12,160 nucleotides of DNA from Pseudomonadota bacterium (GTDB lineage: Bacteria; Pseudomonadota; Alphaproteobacteria; RF32; CAG-239), in NCBI GenBank assembly GCA_021617435.1, contig JAJWCP010000037.1, positions 1 to 12,160 of the forward strand, written 5' to 3'. The notes beneath the pieces are model-generated. The model worked only from the letters and a program-made list of their open reading frames with translations, was not told the DNA's origin and did not search any database. Below, piece by piece: positions 1 to 7,487 of this stretch (position 1 is its first letter; every line of letters begins with the position of its first letter). The translations under genes and the position numbers were made by a program.

Positions 1-17
1 AAAAAAAAACGCGGAGT

Positions 18-53
18 AAAATCTTCTCAAAACCAACTTTTTGAGGAGATTTT
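18..53 (+). promoter_or_regulatory. Hairpin enclosing the ribosome binding site of the pilin-like gene
   Basis: Bases 18-32 pair with 39-53 to give a 15-bp stem with one G-U pair and a six-base loop (33-38). The Shine-Dalgarno sequence GAGGAG (43-48) lies wholly in the 3' arm, and five T residues (50-54) follow, just before the ATG at 56. Seen: the complementarity and the position. Inferred: the folded RNA would hide the ribosome binding site, so it could act as a translational switch or thermosensor. The run of T after the stem also allows an upstream terminator or attenuator. Upstream sequence is missing, so the transcript start is unknown. Confidence 0.5.
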
Positions 54-55
54 TA

Positions 56-796
56 ATGTTTATCCTAAAAAATAATCCAAGCCTGCGGAGAATGAGTCAG
101 ATACGACGGAATTTTGGAGCGACTTGTACACTAAAAGGTACACGAGCGAGAAAATCCCTAGTAGGTGACCATTATACGCAGGCACAAGGGCGGTCTATGG
201 TAGAAATGCTTGGCGTATTGGCAATTATCGGGGTTTTATCTGTCGGCGCTATTGCCGGTTACTCTAAGGCGATGATGAAGTACAAGCTTAATAAATACTC
301 TGAACAAATTAACACTGTTATCAATGCCGTTGCTCGTAATGTCCAGAGCTTTAAGAACATTCAAGAAAACGGAGCTGACTTAACTGAAACTTTTATAAAA
401 ATGGGTGAAATCCCGACTGATATGACAAAACCGAATAACTTCACCGGTATATATGATGTTTTTGGGCAAAAATGGCGAATTTTTATCGGTTCAACCGCCA
501 CAACAATCTTTTTATCAATGACCGGCTCATCATTAAAAACTTTATCTGCGGATAATTTAGCCATTTGCCAAACCACATTTACCGTAGCTAAAGAAAATGC
601 CGATAGTATCAAATATATAGAAACTATCAGCAATGCCGAAACGGAAAATAAAATTGATAAGGCTTGGCTTGGCGACGCCTATTGCTACCAATCAAATTGC
701 CTGCGAAATTTAACTATGGACGGTATTTACAATGCTTGCACTGCTCATAAAGGCGTCAATGAACCTATATATTTTCAAATAACATGGACTAAATAA
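56..796 (+). CDS. Type IV pilin-like / pseudopilin protein with a long basic leader
   Basis: A 246-residue protein. The start is ATG 56, seven bases after GAGGAG; a TTG at 41 stays in frame but would overlap that ribosome binding site. Residues 1-45 form a leader rich in Arg and Lys that ends in Gly45. The predicted prepilin peptidase cut is G45|R46 in GRSMVEMLGVL, with the conserved Glu at mature position +5, followed by a hydrophobic helix (about residues 51-68) that begins the pilin spine. The mature part is about 201 residues and has four Cys in its C-terminal half, two of them close together (CYQSNC), which could form disulfides. Known for the family: a prepilin peptidase cleaves after Gly and the mature protein assembles into a pilus or type II secretion pseudopilus. 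Odd: the leader is far longer than the usual 6-25 residues, and +1 is Arg rather than Phe or Met. No pilus assembly genes are nearby, so the machine it serves is unknown. Confidence 0.75.
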   Translation: MFILKNNPSLRRMSQIRRNFGATCTLKGTRARKSLVGDHYTQAQGRSMVEMLGVLAIIGVLSVGAIAGYSKAMMKYKLNKYSEQINTVINAVARNVQSFKNIQENGADLTETFIKMGEIPTDMTKPNNFTGIYDVFGQKWRIFIGSTATTIFLSMTGSSLKTLSADNLAICQTTFTVAKENADSIKYIETISNAETENKIDKAWLGDAYCYQSNCLRNLTMDGIYNACTAHKGVNEPIYFQITWTK

Positions 797-801
797 AACT
801 T

Positions 802-840
802 AAACCCCTGCTTCGGTTAAAAAGCAGGGGTTTATTTTTA
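802..840. terminator. Bidirectional rho-independent terminator
   Basis: The arms 802-813 and 822-833 form a perfect 12-bp stem with a GC-rich core (CCCCTGC) and an eight-base loop. On the plus strand it runs into a T-rich tail (831-840). On the minus strand the read-out is also U-rich, though interrupted. It sits between the pilin stop (796) and the pnp stop (854), so one hairpin can end both converging transcripts. Confidence 0.85.
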
Positions 841-853
841 AGCTTAACAGCGA

Positions 854-2971
854 TTATTCGCGGTCTTCACCGGTTTCTTGGTTTACGCGTTTGGCTGAAA
901 GCTTCCACTTACCGCGGTTGTCAACACCCAAACATTTAACCCAAATGGTGTCACCTTCCTTGTAGAAGTCTGAAACAGAGGCAATGCGCTCATCTTTAAC
1001 TTCCGAAATATGAACCAAACCTTCGGTAGTGCCGACAAAACGAACGAATGCGCCAAAATCCATAATTTTGGTAATAACACCTTTATAGATTTTGCCTTCT
1101 TCCGGAACGGCAATAATACCGTTAATAATATCCAAAGCTGCTTGGCCGTCTTCAGTGTTAGCAGAAGCAATTTGAACCACGCCGTCATCGGAAATATCAA
1201 TTTTGGTATTGGTTTTTTCAATAATTTCACGAATAACTTTACCGCCTGAGCCGATAACTTCACGAATTTTATCAACCGGAATTTTGATTGAAATAATACG
1301 CGGAGCAAGCGGCGACACATTAGCACGCGGCTCGGCAATCGCTTTTGCCATTTCACCCAAAATATGAATACGACCTTCATGCGCTTGCGCCAAAGCGTTT
1401 TTCATAATTTCTTTGGTGATAGATGTAATTTTAATATCCATCTGCAAAGCGGTAACGCCATCTTTGGTACCGGCAACTTTAAAGTCCATATCGCCAAGGT
1501 GGTCTTCATCACCCAAAATATCGGTCAAAATGGCAACTCTGCCGTCAGCTTCTTTAATCAAGCCCATGGCAATACCGGCAACCGGCTTTTTCATCGGCAC
1601 GCCGGCCGCTTCAAGTGATAAAGTTGTGCCGCATACGGTAGCCATTGATGATGAACCGTTAGATTCCATAATATCCGAAACAACACGAATAGAATACGGG
1701 AATTTTTCTTTATCAGTCGGCAACATCGGATGAATAGCGCGCCATGCCAATTTACCGTGACCGATTTCACGACGTCCCGGAGTACCCAAACGACCGCATT
1801 CACCAACCGAGAACGGCGGGAAGTTATAATAAAGCATAAAGTCTTGCTTATACTCATTCATTAAGCCGTCAACAATCTGAGCATCATCTTCTGTGCCCAA
1901 AGTGGTAACAACCAAAGCCTGCGTTTCACCGCGGGTAAACAAAGCCGAACCGTGAGTAGTCGGCAAAACATCAACTTCACAACTGATGGGGCGAACGGTT
2001 TTGGTATCGCGTCCGTCAATACGGCGGCCGGTGGTCAAAACTTTTTCGCGCATAACTTTGTGCATAATGTGCTCAATTACATCACCGATATAACGAACTT
2101 CAAGTTCGTTTTCAGGATCAATACCGGCTTTAATTTCTTCAGCCAGCTGTCCCAAAGTGGTGCTGCGAGTTTGCTTGTCAACTTCATTAAAAGCTTCTTC
2201 ATATTTTTTAGCATAATCTTTTTCAATGCGGGCATACAACTCATCAAATTCTGCCGGAAACTTAGGTTCTTCCCAAGCCGGTTTGCCGGCCTGTTTAGCT
2301 AACTCGTTAATCATTTTAATAACCGGCTGGAAGCTTTCAAAACCGAACATAACCGCGCCGAGCATAGTTTCTTCTGAAAGTTCGTCAGCTTCTGATTCTA
2401 CCATCAGAACGCCTTCTGACGTACCGGCAACGGCAAGTTCCAATTCTGAAGTTTTGCGTTCTTCCAAAGTCGGGTTCAAAATATATTCACCGTTTTTATA
2501 GCCGATTTTAGCAGCGCCGATAGGTCCCATAAACGGAATACCTGAAACTGCCAAAGCGGCAGAGGCTGCAATCATGGCAACAACATCAGAATCGTTTTTC
2601 TGGTCATGCGACAAAGTTGTGCAAATAATTTGAACTTCATTTTTAAAAGCATCAGGAAACAACGGACGAATAGGACGGTCAATCAAACGTGAAATTAAAA
2701 CTTCGCGTTCTGACGGTTTGCCTTCGCGTTTCATAAAGCCGCCCGGAATTTTACCGGTGGCATAATATTTTTCCTGATAGTTAACGGTTAAAGGGAAGAA
2801 ATCCTGATCTGCTTTAGCTTCTTTTGCGGCAACAACCGTAGCAACAACAACAGTATCTCCATAAGAAGCCACCACTGCTCCGGTTGCCTGACGAGCTATT
2901 TTTCCGGTTTCTAAAACCAATTTACGACCGCCCCAATCCATTTCTTGGCGGCATTCCTTAAATTCAATCAT
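854..2971 (-). CDS. pnp: Polyribonucleotide nucleotidyltransferase (PNPase)
   Basis: A 705-residue protein, the usual length. PNPase degrades RNA 3' to 5' using phosphate, releasing nucleoside diphosphates, and is part of the RNA degradosome in many bacteria. Domains in order: RNase PH-like 1 (about 1-230), helical linker (about 240-310), catalytic RNase PH-like 2 (about 312-545), KH (about 557-618, with GSGG at 574-577) and S1 (about 624-694, starting GKIYKGVITKIMDFGAF). The active-site stretch GDEDHLGDMDFK is intact; by alignment with the E. coli enzyme, D490, D496 and K498 match D486, D492 and K494. The start ATG has AAAGG nine bases upstream. It lies 104 nt after rpsO, with two hairpins between. 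In E. coli that spacer carries the RNase III site for PNPase autocontrol, so similar control is plausible here. It is the last gene of the run and ends at the shared terminator. Confidence 0.98.
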   Translation of the reverse strand: MIEFKECRQEMDWGGRKLVLETGKIARQATGAVVASYGDTVVVATVVAAKEAKADQDFFPLTVNYQEKYYATGKIPGGFMKREGKPSEREVLISRLIDRPIRPLFPDAFKNEVQIICTTLSHDQKNDSDVVAMIAASAALAVSGIPFMGPIGAAKIGYKNGEYILNPTLEERKTSELELAVAGTSEGVLMVESEADELSEETMLGAVMFGFESFQPVIKMINELAKQAGKPAWEEPKFPAEFDELYARIEKDYAKKYEEAFNEVDKQTRSTTLGQLAEEIKAGIDPENELEVRYIGDVIEHIMHKVMREKVLTTGRRIDGRDTKTVRPISCEVDVLPTTHGSALFTRGETQALVVTTLGTEDDAQIVDGLMNEYKQDFMLYYNFPPFSVGECGRLGTPGRREIGHGKLAWRAIHPMLPTDKEKFPYSIRVVSDIMESNGSSSMATVCGTTLSLEAAGVPMKKPVAGIAMGLIKEADGRVAILTDILGDEDHLGDMDFKVAGTKDGVTALQMDIKITSITKEIMKNALAQAHEGRIHILGEMAKAIAEPRANVSPLAPRIISIKIPVDKIREVIGSGGKVIREIIEKTNTKIDISDDGVVQIASANTEDGQAALDIINGIIAVPEEGKIYKGVITKIMDFGAFVRFVGTTEGLVHISEVKDERIASVSDFYKEGDTIWVKCLGVDNRGKWKLSAKRVNQETGEDRE

Positions 2972-3004
2972 ATTTCTTTACCTTTCTTTTTCCTATAAAC
3001 CTCA

Positions 3005-3022
3005 CCCGAAAACATTTTCGGG
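3005..3022 (-). promoter_or_regulatory. Hairpin in the pnp leader
   Basis: CCCGAAA and TTTCGGG (3005-3011 with 3016-3022) form a perfect 7-bp stem with a four-base loop, 33 nt before the pnp start. There is no T-run after it on the minus strand, so it is not a terminator by itself. By position it could be a processing or translational control element in the pnp leader; that is inference. Confidence 0.4.
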
Positions 3023-3030
3023 ATTTTATA

Positions 3031-3060
3031 AAACTGCGGAGCCCCATTGCCCCGCAGTTT
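3031..3060 (-). terminator. Hairpin between rpsO and pnp: attenuator or processing site
   Basis: AAACTGCGG (3031-3039) pairs with 3052-3060. Three more inner pairs, one of them G-U, make a stem of about 12 bp on the minus strand. After the stem the minus-strand RNA reads UUUU then AU, a weak terminator tail. On the plus strand six T follow, but no plus-strand gene leads into it. It sits 15 nt after the rpsO stop. The likely role is partial termination after rpsO, or an RNase cut site before pnp as in the E. coli rpsO-pnp spacer. Confidence 0.55.
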
Positions 3061-3075
3061 TTTAATCTGTGACTA

Positions 3076-3345
3076 TTACTTACGCAGATCCAATTTTTTA
3101 ATCAAAGCCTGATATCTGTCTTCGCTTTTAGCTTTCAAGTGGTCTAACAAGTGACGACGGCGACTAACCATTTTCATCAAACCCAAACGTGAGTGTAAAT
3201 CTTTTGTATGAACATTGAAGTGTTCAATCAAAGTATTGATGCGGTAGGTCCAAATAGCAATTTGAACTTCCGGAGAACCGGTATCGCCGGGCTTTGTGCC
3301 GTATTTGGCAATAATTTCTTGTTTCTGTTCGTTTGAAATCGACAT
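3076..3345 (-). CDS. rpsO: 30S ribosomal protein S15
   Basis: An 89-residue protein, the standard length for S15, beginning MSISNEQKQ. An upstream in-frame ATG would add 20 residues overlapping the end of truB and was rejected. The chosen ATG has AAGGA seven bases upstream. Family landmarks are present: DTGSPEVQIA, the 16S rRNA-binding stretch around H-x-x-D-x-HSRLGL, and SRRRHLLDHL. S15 binds the central domain of 16S rRNA early in 30S assembly and contributes to a subunit bridge. The gene starts 16 nt after the truB stop and is followed by pnp, the conserved truB-rpsO-pnp order. In other bacteria S15 represses its own mRNA; I see no firm copy of such a site here. Confidence 0.97.
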   Translation of the reverse strand: MSISNEQKQEIIAKYGTKPGDTGSPEVQIAIWTYRINTLIEHFNVHTKDLHSRLGLMKMVSRRRHLLDHLKAKSEDRYQALIKKLDLRK

Positions 3346-3361
3346 CTTTTTTTCCTTAATA

Positions 3362-4270
3362 TTATAAATTAAAAACACGAATTGGCGAAATTTTTCGTTC
3401 GTCAACCCTAACCAGCGCTGTTAAACAACCCGAGCACAAAGCCGCCGCGGTTTTTCCGATTAAATTTTCAATCGGATATAATTTTGGCGAAATGCCTTGT
3501 CCTTGTTTTAATTTAACTGCATCTTCTTCCGAAACGGCAATCACCGCGATGTCGCGCAGTGACGTCTCTGTCGGCAGAAGTAATTGCTGTCGCTCAATGG
3601 TATACACCATATTTTTTACATTTTCCAGTAAAATTGTGTCATCAAGCGAAAATATTCCGCATTTAGTGCGGCGCAATGCCGCCAAATGCCCAACCATATT
3701 GAGTTTTAAGGCAATATCCTTACCTAAGGTGCGCACATAAGTTCCCTTAGAGCAAGCCACTCTGAACTTAAACAATATATCGCTAAGCTGCTCTTTTAAC
3801 TCCAGTTCATAAATTTCAACCTGCCGCGGCGGTATGGCAACGTCTTTGCCCTGACGCGCCAGCTTATAAGCCCGCTCCCCGTTGATTTTTATGGCCGAAT
3901 AAGCAGGCGGAACTTGCGTAAGTATTCCCGTAAATTGCGGCAAAACCGCCAAAATTTCCGCTTTGGTCGGAATTTTTGCCGATTCGCTTATAACCTCGCC
4001 TTCACAGTCATCAGTGTTGGTGGCAGTGCCAAACTGCAAAACAAACTCATATTCTTTTTTACCATCCATTACAAACGGAATAAGTTTGGTTGCTTCTCCG
4101 AACGCAACCGGCAAAACTCCGGTAGCAAACGGGTCAAGCGTTCCGGCATGCCCGTTTTTGTTGGCGTTAAGCAAGCGGCGGGTTAAATTAACCACATCGG
4201 TTGAACCCATATCCTGCGGCTTGTCAATTATCAGCCAACCGTTTACATCGTCATATTTTGTGCGTTTCAT
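3362..4270 (-). CDS. truB: tRNA pseudouridine(55) synthase
   Basis: A 302-residue protein. TruB isomerises U55 in the T-loop of most tRNAs to pseudouridine. The N-terminal KPQDMGST matches the KPxGxTS-type motif. The catalytic Asp is D46 in GHAGTLDPFATGVLP. YSAIKINGERAY (124-135) and SKGTYVRTLGKDI (174-186) are the other conserved blocks. The C-terminal part (about 245-302) is PUA-like. Its ATG overlaps the stop of the ZIP transporter gene as ATGA (4267-4270), so the two are probably translationally coupled, and rpsO follows after 16 nt. Its upstream neighbour is not rbfA, the common partner. Confidence 0.96.
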   Translation of the reverse strand: MKRTKYDDVNGWLIIDKPQDMGSTDVVNLTRRLLNANKNGHAGTLDPFATGVLPVAFGEATKLIPFVMDGKKEYEFVLQFGTATNTDDCEGEVISESAKIPTKAEILAVLPQFTGILTQVPPAYSAIKINGERAYKLARQGKDVAIPPRQVEIYELELKEQLSDILFKFRVACSKGTYVRTLGKDIALKLNMVGHLAALRRTKCGIFSLDDTILLENVKNMVYTIERQQLLLPTETSLRDIAVIAVSEEDAVKLKQGQGISPKLYPIENLIGKTAAALCSGCLTALVRVDERKISPIRVFNL

Positions 4271-5055
4271 TCAAGCACCATAAACAAATAGGTCATCACA
4301 ATAAAGCCTGAAAACACCGCAAACGCCGATTTTTCCGTTTGTTTATAACCATACGTTTCCGGCAAAATTTCATTTACCACCACAAACAGCAGCGTTCCGC
4401 CCGCAACCGCCATCGCATACGGAATAAACGCCGTGCCGAACCCGATAAACAATAACCCGAGCAAAGCCCCGAACGGCTGAATAAGTCCTAGCAAACACGA
4501 AGTAAACGCCGCTTTTAATCTGCTTTCACCGGCGCCGACCAACGATATTGCCATGGTCAAACCTTCCGGAATATTATGCAGGGCGATTCCTAAAACCAAG
4601 CTCAGCGGATTTATCATATTTTCAGCGCTGTAAGCAACCCCGACCGCCAATCCTTCCGGCAGTTTATGAAGCGAAATGGCAATAATAAAAAGCCATGCCT
4701 TGCGCAAACTGAAAAACGGTCCGTGATGTCCCATATTGTTATGCTCATGCGGCAGCAAATCATTTAGAAGCCATACCAACGAAACTCCTAAAAACACCGC
4801 CGCGCAATACCAAAAACTTGAGGTATGAATTTCGGCGCCGTTATTTACAATCTCTTGCATGGAAGGTACCAACAGCGCAAAAAACGAAGCCGCCAACATA
4901 ACCCCTGCCGCTACATTCAGCATAGTGTTAATATCGCCTTTTGAATACTTGTTTTTCAAAAAAACGGCAAAACCGCCTATACCGGTAAAAAGTCCGGCTA
5001 TCACCGCCGCCAAGAATCCGCTTGTAAACGACGGATTAGCTAACAGAGCCTCCAT
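4267..5055 (-). CDS. ZIP-family divalent metal transporter (ZupT/GufA-like)
   Basis: A 262-residue integral membrane protein, close to the length of E. coli ZupT, with about eight hydrophobic segments. ZIP proteins bring Zn, Fe or Mn into the cytoplasm. The His-rich loop before TM4 is LLPHEHNNMGHH (about 100-111). TM4 carries HKLPEG (130-135) and TM5 carries HNIPEG (160-165), the metal-binding helices. ILPETYG near 230-236 is also typical. Odd: the TM4 motif is usually HNxPEG, and here Lys131 replaces the Asn ligand. AAGGAGA lies eight bases before the ATG. The gene overlaps the end of the upstream hydrolase-like gene by 20 nt and truB by 4 nt, so it belongs to the same operon. The exact metal cannot be told from sequence. 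Confidence 0.9.
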   Translation of the reverse strand: MEALLANPSFTSGFLAAVIAGLFTGIGGFAVFLKNKYSKGDINTMLNVAAGVMLAASFFALLVPSMQEIVNNGAEIHTSSFWYCAAVFLGVSLVWLLNDLLPHEHNNMGHHGPFFSLRKAWLFIIAISLHKLPEGLAVGVAYSAENMINPLSLVLGIALHNIPEGLTMAISLVGAGESRLKAAFTSCLLGLIQPFGALLGLLFIGFGTAFIPYAMAVAGGTLLFVVVNEILPETYGYKQTEKSAFAVFSGFIVMTYLFMVLE

Positions 5056-6025
5056 TTTCTTTATCTCCTTGCTTTTTTATCAGTTGCGCCAGCGTAATTT
5101 TTTGCGGCACAAACATGTCTTTATATATGGAGCAAAACTTGTTTTTCATAGCCTCAGCATCATTAACTTTGGCAAAAAACACATTTTTATCCGCCGCATC
5201 GGCTTTAGCAAATTCGCCGCCGGCTTTTTTAAATTCCGCATCGGCAACCGCTAACGCCGAAAGCATATCATACTGCAACGACACCGCCGATTCGCACTTT
5301 GCCGCGCGCAGCTGTTTAACCACTAAGTTTTTGCTGGTTTCCGCTGCGTCTAAAAATTCTGATTGCATATTTAAGTTTTTTACGCTCTCGGGCGTAACAA
5401 GCACTAAACGCACATCATTGTTTTGCGCATATTCAAACAACGTTTCCGCCGCCGGAGCTCCAAACTTAAAGTTAAAACTATTATTGTCGGGCGTATATTT
5501 TCCGCCTTCCGATTTTTGCGGCAACACATTGCCCATTACCACAATTTTTTTAACTTTTTTCTTCACCACATCGGCGGTCGCGCTCAAAAACTTGGCAAAA
5601 TCCGGAAACGGCGCGTTAAGCAGTATCACAATTTTTTTATCTTTAACCGACTTAAAATATTCTTGCATAAAAGTCATGCCGCTGCGCAAAATTGCCGAAC
5701 CGTTAACTTCAAATTCGTGCGAAAATTCATTCTCGGGATAAATATTTTCCTCTGCCTCATTTTGCAGCTCATAATCACCGCCCGGAACTACCCGCACAAA
5801 CGGCATATTAAGCAAACTCATTACCCCTTTGGCATACAACGCTCTGCGGCGGCGGGTTTCAAATGCGCCCAATTCGGTTATTATGCCTTTAAGCTCAATC
5901 TGCTTGGTTTTTGCCAAATAAGCCAAAACCGGCATTGCCGCCAAATCGTCATAATAACCGTTATTAATGTCGGTAAAAACCAACACTTCAGGTATAGTGC
6001 GTTCTTTTTGCTTTTTTTGCGCCAT
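5036..6025 (-). CDS. Divergent nucleoside hydrolase-fold (IUNH-like) protein
   Basis: A 329-residue protein with no signal peptide or membrane segment. Its layout resembles inosine/uridine-preferring nucleoside hydrolases, which use a Ca-bound Asp cluster to split N-glycosidic bonds. An N-terminal strand ends in FTDINNGYYDDLAA (D19, D26, D27), the counterpart of DTDPGxDDA. KGIIT follows, where family members have LGITT-like sequence. VVMGN (162-166) stands where MGG is usual, and an N-F-x-x-x-A-P-A-A stretch near 185-193 stands for EFNxxxDPEAA. QYDMLSALAV (251-260) matches the C-terminal HDPLAVA region. Several residues differ: the PG of the first motif is lost with one extra residue, Glu before N185 is Ser, and the later His is Tyr. 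It may therefore be a hydrolase of unusual specificity or a non-catalytic relative. It starts 2 nt after the gatB stop with only a weak GGG upstream, suggesting coupling to gatB. Fold assignment is inference from motifs. Confidence 0.6.
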   Translation of the reverse strand: MAQKKQKERTIPEVLVFTDINNGYYDDLAAMPVLAYLAKTKQIELKGIITELGAFETRRRRALYAKGVMSLLNMPFVRVVPGGDYELQNEAEENIYPENEFSHEFEVNGSAILRSGMTFMQEYFKSVKDKKIVILLNAPFPDFAKFLSATADVVKKKVKKIVVMGNVLPQKSEGGKYTPDNNSFNFKFGAPAAETLFEYAQNNDVRLVLVTPESVKNLNMQSEFLDAAETSKNLVVKQLRAAKCESAVSLQYDMLSALAVADAEFKKAGGEFAKADAADKNVFFAKVNDAEAMKNKFCSIYKDMFVPQKITLAQLIKKQGDKENGGSVS

Positions 6026-6027
6026 AA

Positions 6028-7485
6028 TTAACCCAATTTCTGCTTCAAAATTTGGTTTACCATCGCCGGATTTGCCGTGCCTTTAGACTGCTTCATAACC
6101 TGTCCGACAAACCAGCCCATTAAGTTTACTTTACCGGCTTTATATGCAGCCACATTGTCCGGATTAGCCGCCAATACGTTGTCAATCACCGCCTCAATCG
6201 CGCCGGTATCGGTAACCTGACGCCAGCCGTGCTCATCAACAATTTTTTCAGGTTCGCCGCCGGTTTCCGCCATAATGGCAAACACATCTTTAGCGGTTTT
6301 ACCGTTAATTACGTTTTTACTGATTAAGTCAACCAATTTGCCCAACTGCTCGGCTGAAACCGGTGATTTTTCAAGCGGCAGACGCTTAGCGTTAAGCATA
6401 GCAAAAAAATCGCCCATAATCCAGTTTGCCACCTTTTTGGCGTCATGTCCGGCAGCCGCGTTTTCAAAAAAGTCAGCTACTTCTTTATTTTCGCACAAAA
6501 CCGAAGCGTCATAAGCCGTTAAACCCAACTCTTTAATAAAGCGGGCTTTTTTAGCGTCCGGAAGCTCAACCATTTCTTTGCGAATACCGTCAATAAATTC
6601 ATCTGATAAATTAAGCGGCGGCAAATCAGGCTCCGGAAAATAACGATAATCATGCGCAAATTCTTTTTTGCGCATAACTTTGGTTTGTCCGGTTGACGGG
6701 TCAAACTGACGAGTTTCCTGCTCAATGATTCCGCCGTTTTCATAAACTTCAACATGACGCTTGGCTTCATTTTCAATTGCCTGCATCACAAACTTAACAC
6801 TGTTTACGTTTTTCATTTCGCAGCGGGTACGCAATTCATCAGAGCCGTACGGACGCACCGAAACATTAACATCGCAACGCATTGAGCCTTCGTCCATATT
6901 GCCGTCGCAAGTTCCCAAATAGCGTACAATTGAGCGCAGTTTTTTCAAAAACGCTCCCGCCTCTTCCGGTGCCTTAAAATCAGGTTTGGTTACAATTTCC
7001 ATTAATCCCACGCCGGCGCGGTTTAAATCAATATAACTTTTTTTCGGGTTAATATCATGAACCGATTTGCCGGCGTCTTGCTCAATATGCATACGCTCAA
7101 TGCGAATATCTTTAGCGGTGCCGTCGCTCAAATCAATCGTGATTTTACCTTCGCCGACAATCGGATACTGAAACTGCGTAATTTGGTATCCCTGCGGCAA
7201 ATCGGCGTAAAAATAATTTTTGCGGGAAAATTCTGAGTGCTTATTAATAACCGCGTTCAAACCCAAACCGGTTTTAACCGCCTGACGCACGCATTCTTCA
7301 TTAAGCACCGGCAGCATTCCCGGCATACCGGCATCAATAAATGAAACGTTCTCATTGGGGTCATCGCCAAATTCGGTAGATGCGCCGCTGAACATTTTAG
7401 ATTTGCTGACTATCTGACAATGTATTTCAAGCCCGCACACAATTTCCCATTTACCTTTCGGGGTTTCAATAATGTATTCTGCCAT
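6028..7485 (-). CDS. gatB: Aspartyl/glutamyl-tRNA(Asn/Gln) amidotransferase subunit B
   Basis: A 485-residue protein, normal length. GatB binds the misacylated Glu-tRNA(Gln) or Asp-tRNA(Asn), activates the acyl carboxylate with ATP, and accepts ammonia from GatA. Conserved blocks: VCGLEIHCQI (16-25), RKNYFYADLPQGYQIT (88-103), RMHIEQDAGK (131-140), YIDLNRAGVGLMEIV (151-165) and GNMDEGSMRCDVNVSVRP. A YqeY-like helical tail that contacts tRNA fills the last 150 or so residues and ends NQILKQKLG. AAAGGA lies about seven bases before the ATG. The gene begins 2 nt after the gatA stop and ends 2 nt before the hydrolase-like gene. Confidence 0.98.
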   Translation of the reverse strand: MAEYIIETPKGKWEIVCGLEIHCQIVSKSKMFSGASTEFGDDPNENVSFIDAGMPGMLPVLNEECVRQAVKTGLGLNAVINKHSEFSRKNYFYADLPQGYQITQFQYPIVGEGKITIDLSDGTAKDIRIERMHIEQDAGKSVHDINPKKSYIDLNRAGVGLMEIVTKPDFKAPEEAGAFLKKLRSIVRYLGTCDGNMDEGSMRCDVNVSVRPYGSDELRTRCEMKNVNSVKFVMQAIENEAKRHVEVYENGGIIEQETRQFDPSTGQTKVMRKKEFAHDYRYFPEPDLPPLNLSDEFIDGIRKEMVELPDAKKARFIKELGLTAYDASVLCENKEVADFFENAAAGHDAKKVANWIMGDFFAMLNAKRLPLEKSPVSAEQLGKLVDLISKNVINGKTAKDVFAIMAETGGEPEKIVDEHGWRQVTDTGAIEAVIDNVLAANPDNVAAYKAGKVNLMGWFVGQVMKQSKGTANPAMVNQILKQKLG

Positions 7486-7487
7486 TT

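Noticed and set aside
41..55. TTG start at 41 for the pilin-like gene
   Set aside because: It overlaps the GAGGAG ribosome binding site and has none of its own; ATG 56 has ideal spacing.
361..633. 90-residue minus-strand frame inside the pilin gene
   Set aside because: It is antisense to a well-supported gene and has no ribosome binding site or recognisable family features.
3361..3366. A perfect TATAAT on the minus strand just before rpsO
   Set aside because: A transcript starting about 7 nt downstream would begin inside the rpsO ribosome binding site (3353-3357), and the -35 match is weak. It overlaps the truB stop codon and is probably chance.
3346..3405. 20-residue N-terminal extension of S15
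   Set aside because: It overlaps the 3' end of truB, lacks a ribosome binding site, and the shorter form matches the standard S15 length.
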